A stretch of 64,000 nucleotides of DNA from CAYTAU01 sp964442075 (GTDB lineage Bacteria > Bacteroidota > Bacteroidia > Bacteroidales > CAYTAU01), in the NCBI GenBank assembly GCA_964442075.1, contig CAYTWH010000001.1, positions 120,338 to 184,337 of the forward strand, read 5' to 3'. Shown here in pieces: positions 18,136-27,461 of the stretch; position 1 is the stretch's first letter; every line of letters starts with the position of its first letter. Below the pieces are notes generated by a model that saw only the letters and a program-made list of their open reading frames with translations, was not told the origin of the DNA and ran no database searches. The position numbers and the translations under genes were made by a program.

Positions 18136-18717
18136 TTACACTCTATCATTGTTTATCCATTTTTCAACAAGCGGAGCAACATAATTATTCATTTGTTTTA
18201 ATAATTCGTCAATATTATCGCTTATTAAAAGCATTTTTTGATTTACTTCTTTAAGAAAACCTTTGTTGACCATTATCTGTATTAAGAATTTTAAATTGTC
18301 ATAAAATCCATCTGTGTTTAAAATTGCTACCGGCTTTTTATGAAGTCCGAGTTGTGCCCATGTAAGCATTTCAAAAAATTCCTCCATTGTTCCAAATCCT
18401 CCCGGTAATGCAATAACTCCATCCGACAATTCATCCATTTTTATTTTTCGCTCATGCATTGTTTCTACTAATATCAATTCTGTTAAATTTTCATGAACAA
18501 TTTCTTTTCCTTTTAAAAAATGAGGAATCACACCAATTACTTTTCCATTTTCGCTCAAAGCTCCATTTGCAACAGCACCCATCAAGCCTATTTTTGCTCC
18601 ACCATACACAAGTTCTATGTTTTGTTTCGCTAAAGTTTGTCCAAGTATATAAGCCTGTTTTTCAAAAATCTTATCTGTTCCAAGGCCAGAGCCACAAAAT
18701 ACTGCAATTCTTTTCAT
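18136..18717 (-). CDS. LOG-family protein (TIGR00730 Rossmann fold)
   Basis: 193-aa cytoplasmic protein. The start at 18717 (MKRIAVFCGSGLGTDKIF) begins directly with the Rossmann strand. The Met at 18747 adds ten unrelated residues. The family motif PGGFGTMEEFFEMLTWAQLG and the preceding HERKIKMDELSDGVIALPGG are intact. Such proteins split nucleoside 5'-monophosphates to free base and ribose phosphate (cytokinin-activating LOG in plants, PpnN-like in bacteria). The substrate here is unknown. It lies 43 bases downstream of the 33-residue-repeat lipoprotein gene. Confidence 0.88.
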   Translation of the reverse strand: MKRIAVFCGSGLGTDKIFEKQAYILGQTLAKQNIELVYGGAKIGLMGAVANGALSENGKVIGVIPHFLKGKEIVHENLTELILVETMHERKIKMDELSDGVIALPGGFGTMEEFFEMLTWAQLGLHKKPVAILNTDGFYDNLKFLIQIMVNKGFLKEVNQKMLLISDNIDELLKQMNNYVAPLVEKWINNDRV

Positions 18718-18760
18718 TGTATTTTTGGTTTTTTTTAGTGAGACCAACTGTTTACAAGGC

Positions 18761-20566
18761 TTATTTGTTAACTATTTCCTCATTTTCATTAAAGAGAGTT
18801 ATTTTGTTAATTTCCCCATTCTCATCATATTCATATTGAATAATTGCTGCTTTCCAATGTTTATTATTTTTCAGCTTTTCATTATTATCAAAATAACATA
18901 TCTCTGTTAACTTTCCATCTTTATTATATTTATTACGGGTTATAGCAATACCCAACTTATTTCTGTTTTTCAACTGCCCATCAGTTCCATAATATCCGGT
19001 TTCTATTTTATTCCCTTTTTCATCGTATGCATAGCGAAGCATGGCATAACCCCAATTTTTATATTCTTTCCGTTTTTCATCAGGTCCAAAAAAACTTTCT
19101 TCAACAATATTATCATTTTCATCATATTTACGACCGTATATAGCAATATCCATATATTTATTCTCTTTCAATTTTCCGTCTTCTCCTAAATATCTTTCTT
19201 CTATCCGGTTTCCTTGTTTATCATATTTCCATTGCACAATAGCAATACCATTGGTTTTATTTTCTTTCAACTTTTCATTTGTATCTAAATATCTTTCCTC
19301 AATTTGCTTCCCTTTTTCATCATATTTCCATTGTATTATATCATAGCCAAAAAATTTATCTTCTTTTAACTTTTCATCTACATCAAAATGTCTTTTCTCT
19401 ATCAGCCTATTTTTTTCATCATATTCATAAGTGGTCATATAAATTCCGTGTTCATCTTCAATAGCTTGTTCATTAACCCCCAAAATTTTCTCTTCAACTT
19501 TCTTACCTTTCTCATTATATTTCCAACTAAGTATTGCACCATAATCTTTACACTCCTTTAGTTTTTCATCCTCTCCGTAGTGTCTTTCCTCTATCACGTT
19601 ACCATGCTCATCATATTCAAATCTTAATATGGCAATCCCTAAATCCTGCATGTTTTTCAATTTATTATTAATATCAAAGAATTTTTGCTCAATAATTTCC
19701 CCATGCTCATTATACTTAGAAAGAAAGATAGCAATTCCTATATTATTAATTTCTTTTAATTTGTTGTCAGCTCCAAAAAATTTTGTTTCTATAATGTTGC
19801 CATGCTCATCATGTTTACATTTTATTTTTGCATAACCATAATTTTTTAATTTTTTCAATTTCTTATCGGAATCTAAATATTGTATTTCCATTTTATTATT
19901 ATTCTTATCATATATAGAACGTATTATAGCAATTCCAAAAAAAACATTTTCGTTCAGATTGTCTTTAGTACCAAAATACTTTGTTTCTATTTTATTTCCA
20001 AACTCATCAATTTCCCATTCTAAATCATAAGTCCCATTTTTTATATATTTAGAGATAAAAAAACTACTGCTACTATGTTGTACCCCTTCTGCAGTTTCAT
20101 TTAGCATCCAATAATTAGGATAAAAAAATTTCTTTTTTTCAATTAATTCCCCTTTTTTATCATAGCGAAAAATTGAAACAGGTTCGTTTTTCTTATTATA
20201 ATTATAATGGACTGAATATGCTCCTTTTTTATTTGCCATCGGCTTAGAATTAGCATCCTGGAAAATTCGTTTTTCAGAATCAGTGGTATACTCAATAATA
20301 ATTTGTGCTACGCCAAAATAAGAATCATTTTGCAGCTTACCGTTAACAAGATATTCTACCTTAACAAGTTTCCCTTCTTTATTATAAATAAAATGGTAAC
20401 AATTTACACTGTTTGCCATATTATCATCAACAGGATACCTTCCTATAAGTTCATAACTGCTGCCAATGTCGACTATCCTATAATAATTAGTCTTTTTCTG
20501 TGTGCAGCTACTAAATAAAGCAGATACTATAAGGATAATTAAGAATTGTTTAAAATGTTTTTTCAT
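18761..20566 (-). CDS. Exported repeat lipoprotein with thirteen 33-residue YD-like repeats
   Basis: 601-aa lipoprotein. The start at 20566 gives MKKHFKQFLIILIVSALFSS and lipobox SSCTQ. The Met at 20620 adds an unlikely head. After a less regular 170-residue region, thirteen repeats of almost exactly 33 residues run to the C-terminus. Each reads roughly Y-D-E-x-G-N-x-I-E, then x-x-F-G-x-D-x-K-L-K-E, then a G-I-A end, for example KYDEKGKQIEERYLDTNEKL. The unit resembles RHS/YD-type beta repeats but has fixed length and no toxin or RHS core. An extended beta-fibre on the cell surface or in the periplasm is inferred. Function unknown. Confidence 0.8.
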   Translation of the reverse strand: MKKHFKQFLIILIVSALFSSCTQKKTNYYRIVDIGSSYELIGRYPVDDNMANSVNCYHFIYNKEGKLVKVEYLVNGKLQNDSYFGVAQIIIEYTTDSEKRIFQDANSKPMANKKGAYSVHYNYNKKNEPVSIFRYDKKGELIEKKKFFYPNYWMLNETAEGVQHSSSSFFISKYIKNGTYDLEWEIDEFGNKIETKYFGTKDNLNENVFFGIAIIRSIYDKNNNKMEIQYLDSDKKLKKLKNYGYAKIKCKHDEHGNIIETKFFGADNKLKEINNIGIAIFLSKYNEHGEIIEQKFFDINNKLKNMQDLGIAILRFEYDEHGNVIEERHYGEDEKLKECKDYGAILSWKYNEKGKKVEEKILGVNEQAIEDEHGIYMTTYEYDEKNRLIEKRHFDVDEKLKEDKFFGYDIIQWKYDEKGKQIEERYLDTNEKLKENKTNGIAIVQWKYDKQGNRIEERYLGEDGKLKENKYMDIAIYGRKYDENDNIVEESFFGPDEKRKEYKNWGYAMLRYAYDEKGNKIETGYYGTDGQLKNRNKLGIAITRNKYNKDGKLTEICYFDNNEKLKNNKHWKAAIIQYEYDENGEINKITLFNENEEIVNK

Positions 20567-20659
20567 AATAAATAAGTTGTAATTTTTGATAAAAATATAA
20601 ATATCATCAGTTAAAAGCAAATTATTTTTGTGAACAATTATTATTCGTATGAGTATTGT

Positions 20660-20667
20660 TACCTTTG
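20660..20667 (+). promoter_or_regulatory. -7 box before the secreted conserved protein gene
   Basis: TACCTTTG matches TAnnTTTG and lies only 9 bases before the ATG at 20677. This implies a very short leader, or that translation uses that ATG rather than one further upstream. Confidence 0.4.
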
Positions 20668-20676
20668 CACAGAACT

Positions 20677-21933
20677 ATGAAAGTATATCTATCAATAATA
20701 TTATTAATTTGTTTTGCCAAGCTTGGTTTATCGTCAAGTATAATAATACCAATGGATGATACTCAAAAAAATCATTTAAAGGCTTATGGTGTTGTTTACT
20801 GGACTTTGCAAAACGGAATAGAAATAAAATGGCTTTTAAATTACAAAGGTGGCAGTTTTATGGTTCAGGCATTAAAAGATATAGAAAATGAATGTATAAT
20901 TAGAGGTGTTACTTACAACATAATTGCCGATGTTCAGGCAAATAACATATTAAACGATATTTCGCGCGACGAAATTAATATGGATGCCGTAAAACTTGAA
21001 AAAGCTCCAAAAATTGCTGTTTATTCGCCAAAAAATAAATTGCCATGGGACGATGCAGTTACTCTTGCTTTAACCTACGCCGAAATACCTTACGATATTA
21101 TTTACGATGGCGAAATAATTGACGGTGTTTTATCTAAGTACGATTGGTTGCATTTGCATCACGAAGATTTTACCGGGCAATACGGTAAATTTTACGGCGC
21201 ATATCGCCACATGTCTTGGTATAAAGAGCAACAACACAAAAATGAGGAAATGGCATCAAAATATGGATTTAAGAAAGTGTCGGAACTAAAATTATTTGTT
21301 GCTAAAACTATTAAAGAATATGTTGCCAATGGCGGATTTTTATTTGCTATGTGTTCGGCAACCGACACCTACGATATTGCACTTGCTGCCGATGGTGTGG
21401 ATATTGTTGAAAGTATGTTTGACGGCGATGCTTCAAATGCCGACATGCAAAGTAAACTGAATTTTTCAAATACATTTGCTTTTAAAGATTTTACGATAAG
21501 TAAAAATCCTTATGAGTATGAACATTCTAATATTGATGTTTCTGCATCACGAAAAGTTCCTAAAGAACAGGATTATTTTACCTTGTTCGATTTTTCGGCA
21601 AAATGGGATCCTGTGCCTACAATGCTTTGCCAAAATCATGAAAATATGATAAAAGGATTTTATGGGCAAACAACAGCCTTTAATAAAAAATATATAAAAT
21701 CGGAAGTACTGATAATGGGCGAAAACAAATCGGCAAACGAAGCCAGATACATACATGGCGAATTTGGAAAAGGAACGTGGACATTCTACAGCGGACACGA
21801 CCCCGAAGATTACCGGCATTATGTTTACGACCCGCCAACAGAGTTAGACTTACACACAAATTCTCCGGGATACAGATTAATACTTAATAATGTATTGTTT
21901 CCTGCTGCTAAAAAGAAAAAATTGAAGACGTAG
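20677..21933 (+). CDS. Conserved secreted Bacteroidota protein, glutamine-amidotransferase-like fold suspected
   Basis: 418-aa protein with signal peptide MKVYLSIILLICFAKLGLSS. It then reads IIIPMDDTQKNHLKAYGVVY and WLLNYKGGSFMVQALKDIEN, a pattern I know from Bacteroidota proteins often labelled asparagine synthetase B. No asparagine synthetase domain is present. The mid part (APKIAVYSPKNKLPWDDAVT, DWLHLHHEDFTGQYGKFYG, VANGGFLFAMCSATDTYD) looks like a class-I amidotransferase-like alpha/beta domain with a possible nucleophile Cys in FAMCSA. GKGTWTFYSGHDPEDYRH near the end supports this. The reaction is unknown. Base use around 21100-21900 looks richer in G and C than in the neighbours. Confidence 0.65.
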   Translation: MKVYLSIILLICFAKLGLSSSIIIPMDDTQKNHLKAYGVVYWTLQNGIEIKWLLNYKGGSFMVQALKDIENECIIRGVTYNIIADVQANNILNDISRDEINMDAVKLEKAPKIAVYSPKNKLPWDDAVTLALTYAEIPYDIIYDGEIIDGVLSKYDWLHLHHEDFTGQYGKFYGAYRHMSWYKEQQHKNEEMASKYGFKKVSELKLFVAKTIKEYVANGGFLFAMCSATDTYDIALAADGVDIVESMFDGDASNADMQSKLNFSNTFAFKDFTISKNPYEYEHSNIDVSASRKVPKEQDYFTLFDFSAKWDPVPTMLCQNHENMIKGFYGQTTAFNKKYIKSEVLIMGENKSANEARYIHGEFGKGTWTFYSGHDPEDYRHYVYDPPTELDLHTNSPGYRLILNNVLFPAAKKKKLKT

Positions 21934-22063
21934 ATTGAAGTTTGGAATTGGAAGTTTTTGTAGTCGGGGCACGACTTAATACACTTTCGGATTATAAATC
22001 ACCGTAAACACCTACAATTGTACGCATTATGTTTCGGCAATAATTATTACAAGCAAAAAAAAA

Positions 22064-22082
22064 GCAAGATCCTTGATCTTGC
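22064..22082. terminator. Bidirectional intrinsic terminator
   Basis: GCAAGATC, a CTT loop, GATCTTGC, with A-rich sequence on the left and ATTTTTTT on the right. It can end the secreted-protein gene on the plus strand and the acidic lipoprotein gene on the minus strand. Confidence 0.8.
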
Positions 22083-22109
22083 ATTTTTTTGGCGCCACTA
22101 AAATATTTG

Positions 22110-22364
22110 TTATTCTGTAGCTTCTTCTTCTGCTTCTTCTGCAACTTCTTCTTCTGCAACTTCTTCTTCAGTAACCTCTTCTTCAACAACTTCTTCTTCT
22201 AAAGCTTCAACTTCAGTTTCTAATTCTTCTAATGCACCATCTAAATCTTCTGTTAATCCATTAAGAGCATCTTCTAAATCACCTTCTGTTGTAGTTTGGC
22301 AACCGTAAAAAGCAACAAAACTTAACATTGCAAAAGCAACTAATACTAATTTAAATCTTTTCAT
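22110..22364 (-). CDS. Small acidic coiled-coil lipoprotein
   Basis: 84-aa protein with signal MKRFKLVLVAFAMLSFVAFY and a probable lipid-modified Cys22 (YGCQTTTEG). The lipobox is not canonical, because Phe-Tyr-Gly precedes the Cys. The mature 62 residues are extremely acidic, with heptad-like LEDALNGLTEDLDGALEELE followed by repeated EEV/EEEVAEE units. The shape recalls Lpp-type small coiled-coil lipoproteins but with the opposite charge. It has its own promoter box and terminator, so it is monocistronic. Function unknown. Confidence 0.72.
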   Translation of the reverse strand: MKRFKLVLVAFAMLSFVAFYGCQTTTEGDLEDALNGLTEDLDGALEELETEVEALEEEVVEEEVTEEEVAEEEVAEEAEEEATE

Positions 22365-22407
22365 TTTTTAAATCTTTAAGTTATATTTCTTTAATGTTGA
22401 TTAAGTG

Positions 22408-22415
22408 CAAAGGTA
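22408..22415 (-). promoter_or_regulatory. -7 box for the acidic lipoprotein
   Basis: The minus strand reads TACCTTTG, 43 bases upstream of the ATG at 22364. Confidence 0.5.
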
Positions 22416-22512
22416 AAACATTATTTTAAATAACAAACTTTAACAAAACAAAAAAAAATATTTATTAAAATATAATTACATAAATATATTTTTATTAATG
22501 ATAACATCGTAT

Positions 22513-22520
22513 TAATTTTG
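22513..22520 (+). promoter_or_regulatory. -7 box for the rel/spoT gene
   Basis: TAATTTTG matches TAnnTTTG, 19 bases upstream of the ATG at 22540. Confidence 0.5.
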
Positions 22521-22539
22521 CACGTTATTTTATTTAAAG

Positions 22540-24774
22540 ATGTTTAGCAAAGAAGAAAAAAAACATATTGAACAAGAGTATAAAAGTTTATTAAAAGTTT
22601 GTGTAAGATCTAAAACAAAAGAAAATAAAGATTTAATTAAAAAAGCTTTTGATATTGCTAATGAAGCCCACAATGGAATGCGTCGTCGTTCTGGTGAACC
22701 TTATATTATCCATCCAATAGAAGTTGCTAAAATAGTTGCCGATGAAATTGGCTTGGGAACAAAATCTGTTGTCGCCGCTATATTGCACGACGTTGTTGAA
22801 GATACAGAATATACAATTGAAGATATTGATAAATTGTTTGGAGGAAAAATAGCATCAATAATTGATGGTTTAACTAAAATTTCAAACATATTTAATAAAG
22901 AAGCATCATTACAAGCTGAGAATTTTAGAAAAATGCTGCTAACCTTATCTGATGATGTAAGGGTAATTCTAATAAAGCTTGCTGACAGGTTGCACAATAT
23001 GAGGACATTGGAATCGATGCCTCAATACAAACAAATAAAAATTGCAGGTGAAACTCTGTTCCTTTATGCTCCTTTGGCTCATCGTTTAGGTTTATATGCT
23101 ATTAAAACAGAATTGGAAGACCTTAGTTTAAAATATGAACACCCTAATATTTATAATGAGATACTTCAAAAAGTAAAAGGCACTGAAAAAAAACGCATTT
23201 CTTTTATCAATAAGTTTTCTTCACCAATTATTGATGAATTAACAAATCAAAAATTTAAATTTGATGTAACCAGCAGATCTAAATCAATTTATTCCATTTG
23301 GAATAAGATGCAAAACAAAAATGTTCCCTTTGAAGAAGTATATGATATTTTTGCTATTCGTATAATTTTTGAATATAAACCAATACTCAACGAAAAAACA
23401 CAATGTTGGAATATATATTCTATTGTAACAGATATTTACCAGCCAAATCCTGACAGATTAAGAGATTGGGTAAGTACTCCAAAAGCAAATGGATATGAAG
23501 CTCTACATACAACAGTAATGGGACCTGATGGTAAATGGGTTGAAGTACAAATTAGAAGCAAAAGAATGGACGAAATAGCAGAAAAAGGCTATGCCGCACA
23601 TTGGAAATATAAAGACGACGATTCAAAAGAAAGTGAACTCGATAAATGGATAAAAGAAATTAGAGAATTACTGAAAGACCCAGAATCAAATGCCCTTGAA
23701 TTTCTTGATGAATTTAAAATGAATTTGTTTTCGTCCGAAATATTTGTTTTTACCCCTAAAGGAAATTTGCAACGTTTACCAAAAAATTCTACAGCACTTG
23801 ATTTTGCTTACGAAATACATTCTGAAATTGGGAATTATGCCATAGGTGCAAAAGTTAATCATAAACTTGTTGCTTTAAGTTATAAACTCAATAGTGGAGA
23901 CCAGATAGAAATAATTACCTCCGATAAACAAAACCCTAAAAAAGATTGGTTGGATTTTGTTATTACAGCCAAAGCTAAAGCTAACATTAAAGATGCATTT
24001 AAAAATGAGCGCAAAATAAATATTAAAATCGGGAAAGAAACACTTGAGAAAGAACTCAATGAATTAAGACTTACACCAAATTCAGTTACTTTCAGAAAAT
24101 TACTAACCGGCTTTAATCTAAGAAGTAAAGAAGAACTTTACATGAAAATTGGAAGTGGGATTTTTAGTATTGAAGATATTAAAAAAGTTATTAAAAAGAA
24201 ATCAAAAAGTAAGTTAATAAGGTATTGGCAACTGCAATTATCAAAAACAACAAGCAGAAAAAAGAAAAGTGATAATATCATAAATACCGGCATAATAAGG
24301 ATTGATAAAAAGAAACCTTTTATACTTACAGAAAACGCTGAACAAGATAACTATATGATAGCTAAATGTTGCAACCCAATACCCGGCGATGACGTAATGG
24401 GGTTTATTAACCACAACGATAGTGTTATTATTCATAAAAACAAATGCCCTAATGCTATTAAAATATCTTCAAGTTTTGGAGACAGAATAATTACTGCTAA
24501 ATGGACAACCCATAAAGTACAATCATTTCTTGTACATATTAAATTAACAGGAATTGATAAAATTGGTCTTGTTAGTAATGTTACAAATGTTATTTCAAAA
24601 GAATTAAATGTAAATATAAGATCTATATTTTTTGATTCTTCAAATGGGGTATTTGAAGGTGAGATAGACCTTTATGTTCATAACACTAAAGATTTAGAGA
24701 ATCTGATACAAAATATAAAGAAAATAAAAGGTGTAAATAAAGTAACACGGATAGAAGACATTGATCTGGAATAG
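22540..24774 (+). CDS. Bifunctional (p)ppGpp synthetase/hydrolase, Rel/SpoT type
   Basis: 744-aa stringent-response enzyme. The N-terminal HD hydrolase domain has RRRSGEPYIIHPIEVA and AAILHDVVEDTEYT (His83-Asp84), so hydrolysis should be active. The synthetase domain has RDWVSTPKANGYEALHTTVM and VEVQIRSKRMDEIAEKGYAA. A TGS domain follows (FVFTPKGNLQRLPKNSTALD). The zinc-finger region keeps AKCCNPIPGDDV, and the C-terminal ACT domain starts VHIKLTGIDKIGLVSNV. Domain order and length match the ribosome-associated long RSH proteins. It is preceded by its own promoter and transcribed alone. Confidence 0.95.
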   Translation: MFSKEEKKHIEQEYKSLLKVCVRSKTKENKDLIKKAFDIANEAHNGMRRRSGEPYIIHPIEVAKIVADEIGLGTKSVVAAILHDVVEDTEYTIEDIDKLFGGKIASIIDGLTKISNIFNKEASLQAENFRKMLLTLSDDVRVILIKLADRLHNMRTLESMPQYKQIKIAGETLFLYAPLAHRLGLYAIKTELEDLSLKYEHPNIYNEILQKVKGTEKKRISFINKFSSPIIDELTNQKFKFDVTSRSKSIYSIWNKMQNKNVPFEEVYDIFAIRIIFEYKPILNEKTQCWNIYSIVTDIYQPNPDRLRDWVSTPKANGYEALHTTVMGPDGKWVEVQIRSKRMDEIAEKGYAAHWKYKDDDSKESELDKWIKEIRELLKDPESNALEFLDEFKMNLFSSEIFVFTPKGNLQRLPKNSTALDFAYEIHSEIGNYAIGAKVNHKLVALSYKLNSGDQIEIITSDKQNPKKDWLDFVITAKAKANIKDAFKNERKINIKIGKETLEKELNELRLTPNSVTFRKLLTGFNLRSKEELYMKIGSGIFSIEDIKKVIKKKSKSKLIRYWQLQLSKTTSRKKKSDNIINTGIIRIDKKKPFILTENAEQDNYMIAKCCNPIPGDDVMGFINHNDSVIIHKNKCPNAIKISSSFGDRIITAKWTTHKVQSFLVHIKLTGIDKIGLVSNVTNVISKELNVNIRSIFFDSSNGVFEGEIDLYVHNTKDLENLIQNIKKIKGVNKVTRIEDIDLE

Positions 24775-24778
24775 AATA

Positions 24779-26791
24779 TTACTTATTTTCTTTATCGCTA
24801 AAACCAATAGCTATAACTTTAATTTTTCTTTCGTAGGCAGCTTCAGTACTATAAATAGAGTTTCTTTCATCTAAAGCCTCATCACTTATATTTTTATCAG
24901 CAGTATCCTCACCATAAGCTTCTTCAATAAAAGTTAATTTATTTCCTAATTCACTTGTTCCTTCTATATATGGAACAAACATGCTGTCATTGTATTGATA
25001 ATAATAATTAATTAAACTATTTATTCTTCTTTTAGAAAGGTTTACGTTATAATCGGAAGCATGTAGGGGACTTGCAAAACCTTTAATTGTAATTTCAATA
25101 TTATCGCCTTTGCCTAGTAGTTGTTCCATTAATAATGTAAAATTAGTAAGATCGATATAGCCTTTTATCATTTCATTATTAAAAAATGCTTCAATTTTAT
25201 CTACTAATAGCTGTTTTTTGCTTTTTTTAGCTCCTCTTGAATATTCTGTCTTATACTCATCAAGCATGTTAATATACTTAAAATAAGTCTGATTATAAGC
25301 AAATTCTGTAATAGTATCACGAGTGCGTGGATTTGGTTCATCGTTATGAAAATATAATGTTAATGGTACCAATAGTTCTATCTCATCCTCTAAAACTTTA
25401 ATTTTGTTTTCTGTTATTTCTTCTTCAGTAATATACTCGGGTAACTCGTAAGAATAAATATCATTACAACATCTGTCGTTATTGTATGTAAATGCACCCT
25501 TTCTATTAGATGCAAAGTAAGCGTTTTTTCCTTTTGAATTTATGTAAAAATACAATTCATTATCGCTTGTATTTAGAGGATACCCCATATTTTGCGGTTC
25601 TTCCCAATCAATAAAATCACCTTTAACTTTAAAAATATCGAAACCACCTATTGATTGATGCCACTGTGAACTAAAATAGAGTGTAGAATCCCAAGAATCG
25701 TAAAAAGGTGTAATATCATCATCAATGCTGTTAATTATAGAAGTTTGCTCAAAATAAAATCTCTCTTCTTCGCTATATTTATTTAAGTTACTACCCAAAT
25801 TCATTAATTCTCCATAATTATTTTCATCTGTAATATTACAATACCAAATATCTAATCTTCCTATTCCGCCTTTACGATTAGAAACAAACATTAAGTATTC
25901 TTTTTCACCAATATTGGCAATAGATGGCTGAGTAGCAATAGTTCCCTGCTTGTTAATTTTATTAGGTAAGCACTCAGGTTTCTGCCAAACTCCATTTTCT
26001 AACTTAGACTTATATATTTCACTTTCAATAGTTGAATTATCTGTTGATGAAATACAAAAATATAATGTTTGTTGTAACACACTAAATGCCGGGTTTGTTA
26101 TGTTAAAAGTGTCGGAATATATTATTTCATTAAAAAACTTACTAGATGAATAAGCTCCATCTCCTTTTTTTGATTGGTATAATTTTGCATAAAATTCTGT
26201 GCTATCAGGATGCCCCAATGGACGAAGAGAACCATATAAAAATAGAGTATCATTAATATCCGTTATTCCAAAGTCGCTGTAAACAGAATTTATTGAGGTA
26301 TCAAGATGTGTGATATTTAAGCCTACAGGTTGTAATTTATAATAAAAGGCATTTTCGCAGGCAATAACTTCATACTTTGCTTTTTCTTTATAGTATTTTT
26401 CAACATTTACAGGATTACTCTCAATAAATTTTAAAAACTTGCTGTAATTATACTGAGCTTTTTGATAATTACCGGTACTTTTATACACATCTGCCAACCA
26501 AAAAATTGCAAGAGGATATTTTTCTTTATCGTTTGCTATTAGATATCTATACCACTTTATTGCACTTTTATAATCGTGATTTAAGCGACATGATTCTGCA
26601 CATAAATATGCTGTGCGAGGCATTTTATTGGTTTTTAGTGCTAATTTAAAAGACTGTGCAGCACCATAGTAGTTTCCTGTATTATAGGCATCTTTCCCTG
26701 CTTTTATTATTTTATTTACATTTTGCGAATGTGCTTCAATAAAAAATAATAAAATGTAAAATACTACTAATATGTATTTTAGATATTTCAG
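24779..26791 (-). CDS. TPR-PD40-OmpA envelope protein, probable CTG start
   Basis: Predicted 670-aa exported protein. The first ATG is at 26623, but the frame continues open upstream and encodes a signal peptide (KYLKYILVVFYILLFFIEA, then HSQ) and the first TPR helix pair (AYNTGNYYGAAQSFKLALKT). The best start is a CTG at 26791, 7 bases after the tlpA stop; ATT at 26797 or 26803 is possible. Domains in order: TPRs (to about residue 150), PD40-type propeller blades (YLMFVSNRKGGIGRLDIWYC, LYFSSQWHQSIGGFDIFKV), then an OmpA-like peptidoglycan-binding domain (ITIKGFASPLHASDYNVNLS). It probably links the outer membrane to the wall. Confidence 0.8.
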   Translation of the reverse strand: MKYLKYILVVFYILLFFIEAHSQNVNKIIKAGKDAYNTGNYYGAAQSFKLALKTNKMPRTAYLCAESCRLNHDYKSAIKWYRYLIANDKEKYPLAIFWLADVYKSTGNYQKAQYNYSKFLKFIESNPVNVEKYYKEKAKYEVIACENAFYYKLQPVGLNITHLDTSINSVYSDFGITDINDTLFLYGSLRPLGHPDSTEFYAKLYQSKKGDGAYSSSKFFNEIIYSDTFNITNPAFSVLQQTLYFCISSTDNSTIESEIYKSKLENGVWQKPECLPNKINKQGTIATQPSIANIGEKEYLMFVSNRKGGIGRLDIWYCNITDENNYGELMNLGSNLNKYSEEERFYFEQTSIINSIDDDITPFYDSWDSTLYFSSQWHQSIGGFDIFKVKGDFIDWEEPQNMGYPLNTSDNELYFYINSKGKNAYFASNRKGAFTYNNDRCCNDIYSYELPEYITEEEITENKIKVLEDEIELLVPLTLYFHNDEPNPRTRDTITEFAYNQTYFKYINMLDEYKTEYSRGAKKSKKQLLVDKIEAFFNNEMIKGYIDLTNFTLLMEQLLGKGDNIEITIKGFASPLHASDYNVNLSKRRINSLINYYYQYNDSMFVPYIEGTSELGNKLTFIEEAYGEDTADKNISDEALDERNSIYSTEAAYERKIKVIAIGFSDKENK

Positions 26792-26798
26792 CTTAATA

Positions 26799-27386
26799 CT
26801 AATTGTTCTTTTTTAATAATCTTTCAAGAGTTTCTTCAAGTCTTGGACCTCGAAGATTTTTAGCAACAATAATTCCATCGCCATCTATTAGAAAATTAAC
26901 AGGAATACCTCTTACTCCATATTTAGCAGCGGGTGCCGAATGCCATCCTTTTAGGTCGCTAACATGATACTCCCAAATCAGCTTGTCTTTTTTAATTGCA
27001 GCTTTCCATTTATCGTTATTATTATCTAATGAAACACCAAAAACAGTAAATCCTTTTCCATCAGCAAATTTTTCATCTTTATATTTTTTATAAGCAGAAA
27101 CAACATTTGGGTTTTCGCGCCTGCAAGGACCACACCATGATGACCAAAAATCTATTAAAACCATTTTTCCTTTTAATGAAGAAAGTTTTATTTCTTCTCC
27201 TTCAGGATTATTATGCGCAATTTCCGGAGCTTTATTTCCAATAGCTGTTCCTTCTGTTACGTATCCATCGTCTGTTTGAACAATGCCATAATTAACTTCT
27301 ATATTTCTATTATTTGTTCTATCAACAAATCCATATATCAAAACAATAACAAGCAATGATCCGACAATATAATTAATGGTTTTCAT
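26799..27386 (-). CDS. TlpA-like thiol-disulfide oxidoreductase
   Basis: 195-aa membrane-anchored thioredoxin. One N-terminal hydrophobic segment (residues 4-20) anchors a periplasmic TlpA/ResA-type domain. The redox motif is WSSWCGPCRRENP, preceded by GKMVLIDFWSS, and the cis-Pro loop is YGVRGIPVNFLIDGDG. Likely roles are reduction of exported disulfides or cytochrome maturation. It lies 75 bases downstream of murA and 7 bases upstream of the TPR-PD40-OmpA gene, all on one strand. Confidence 0.9.
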   Translation of the reverse strand: MKTINYIVGSLLVIVLIYGFVDRTNNRNIEVNYGIVQTDDGYVTEGTAIGNKAPEIAHNNPEGEEIKLSSLKGKMVLIDFWSSWCGPCRRENPNVVSAYKKYKDEKFADGKGFTVFGVSLDNNNDKWKAAIKKDKLIWEYHVSDLKGWHSAPAAKYGVRGIPVNFLIDGDGIIVAKNLRGPRLEETLERLLKKNN

Positions 27387-27461
27387 AATAATTTTTCAAT
27401 TTATTTAATATATAATTATTTATAAATGTCAATCAAGAGTTGATTTTATATAAAAATACTT

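Noticed and set aside
20677..21933. Annotation as asparagine synthetase B
   Set aside because: The protein is exported and shows no Ntn amidotransferase N-terminus or ATP-pyrophosphatase domain, so the common label is probably wrong.
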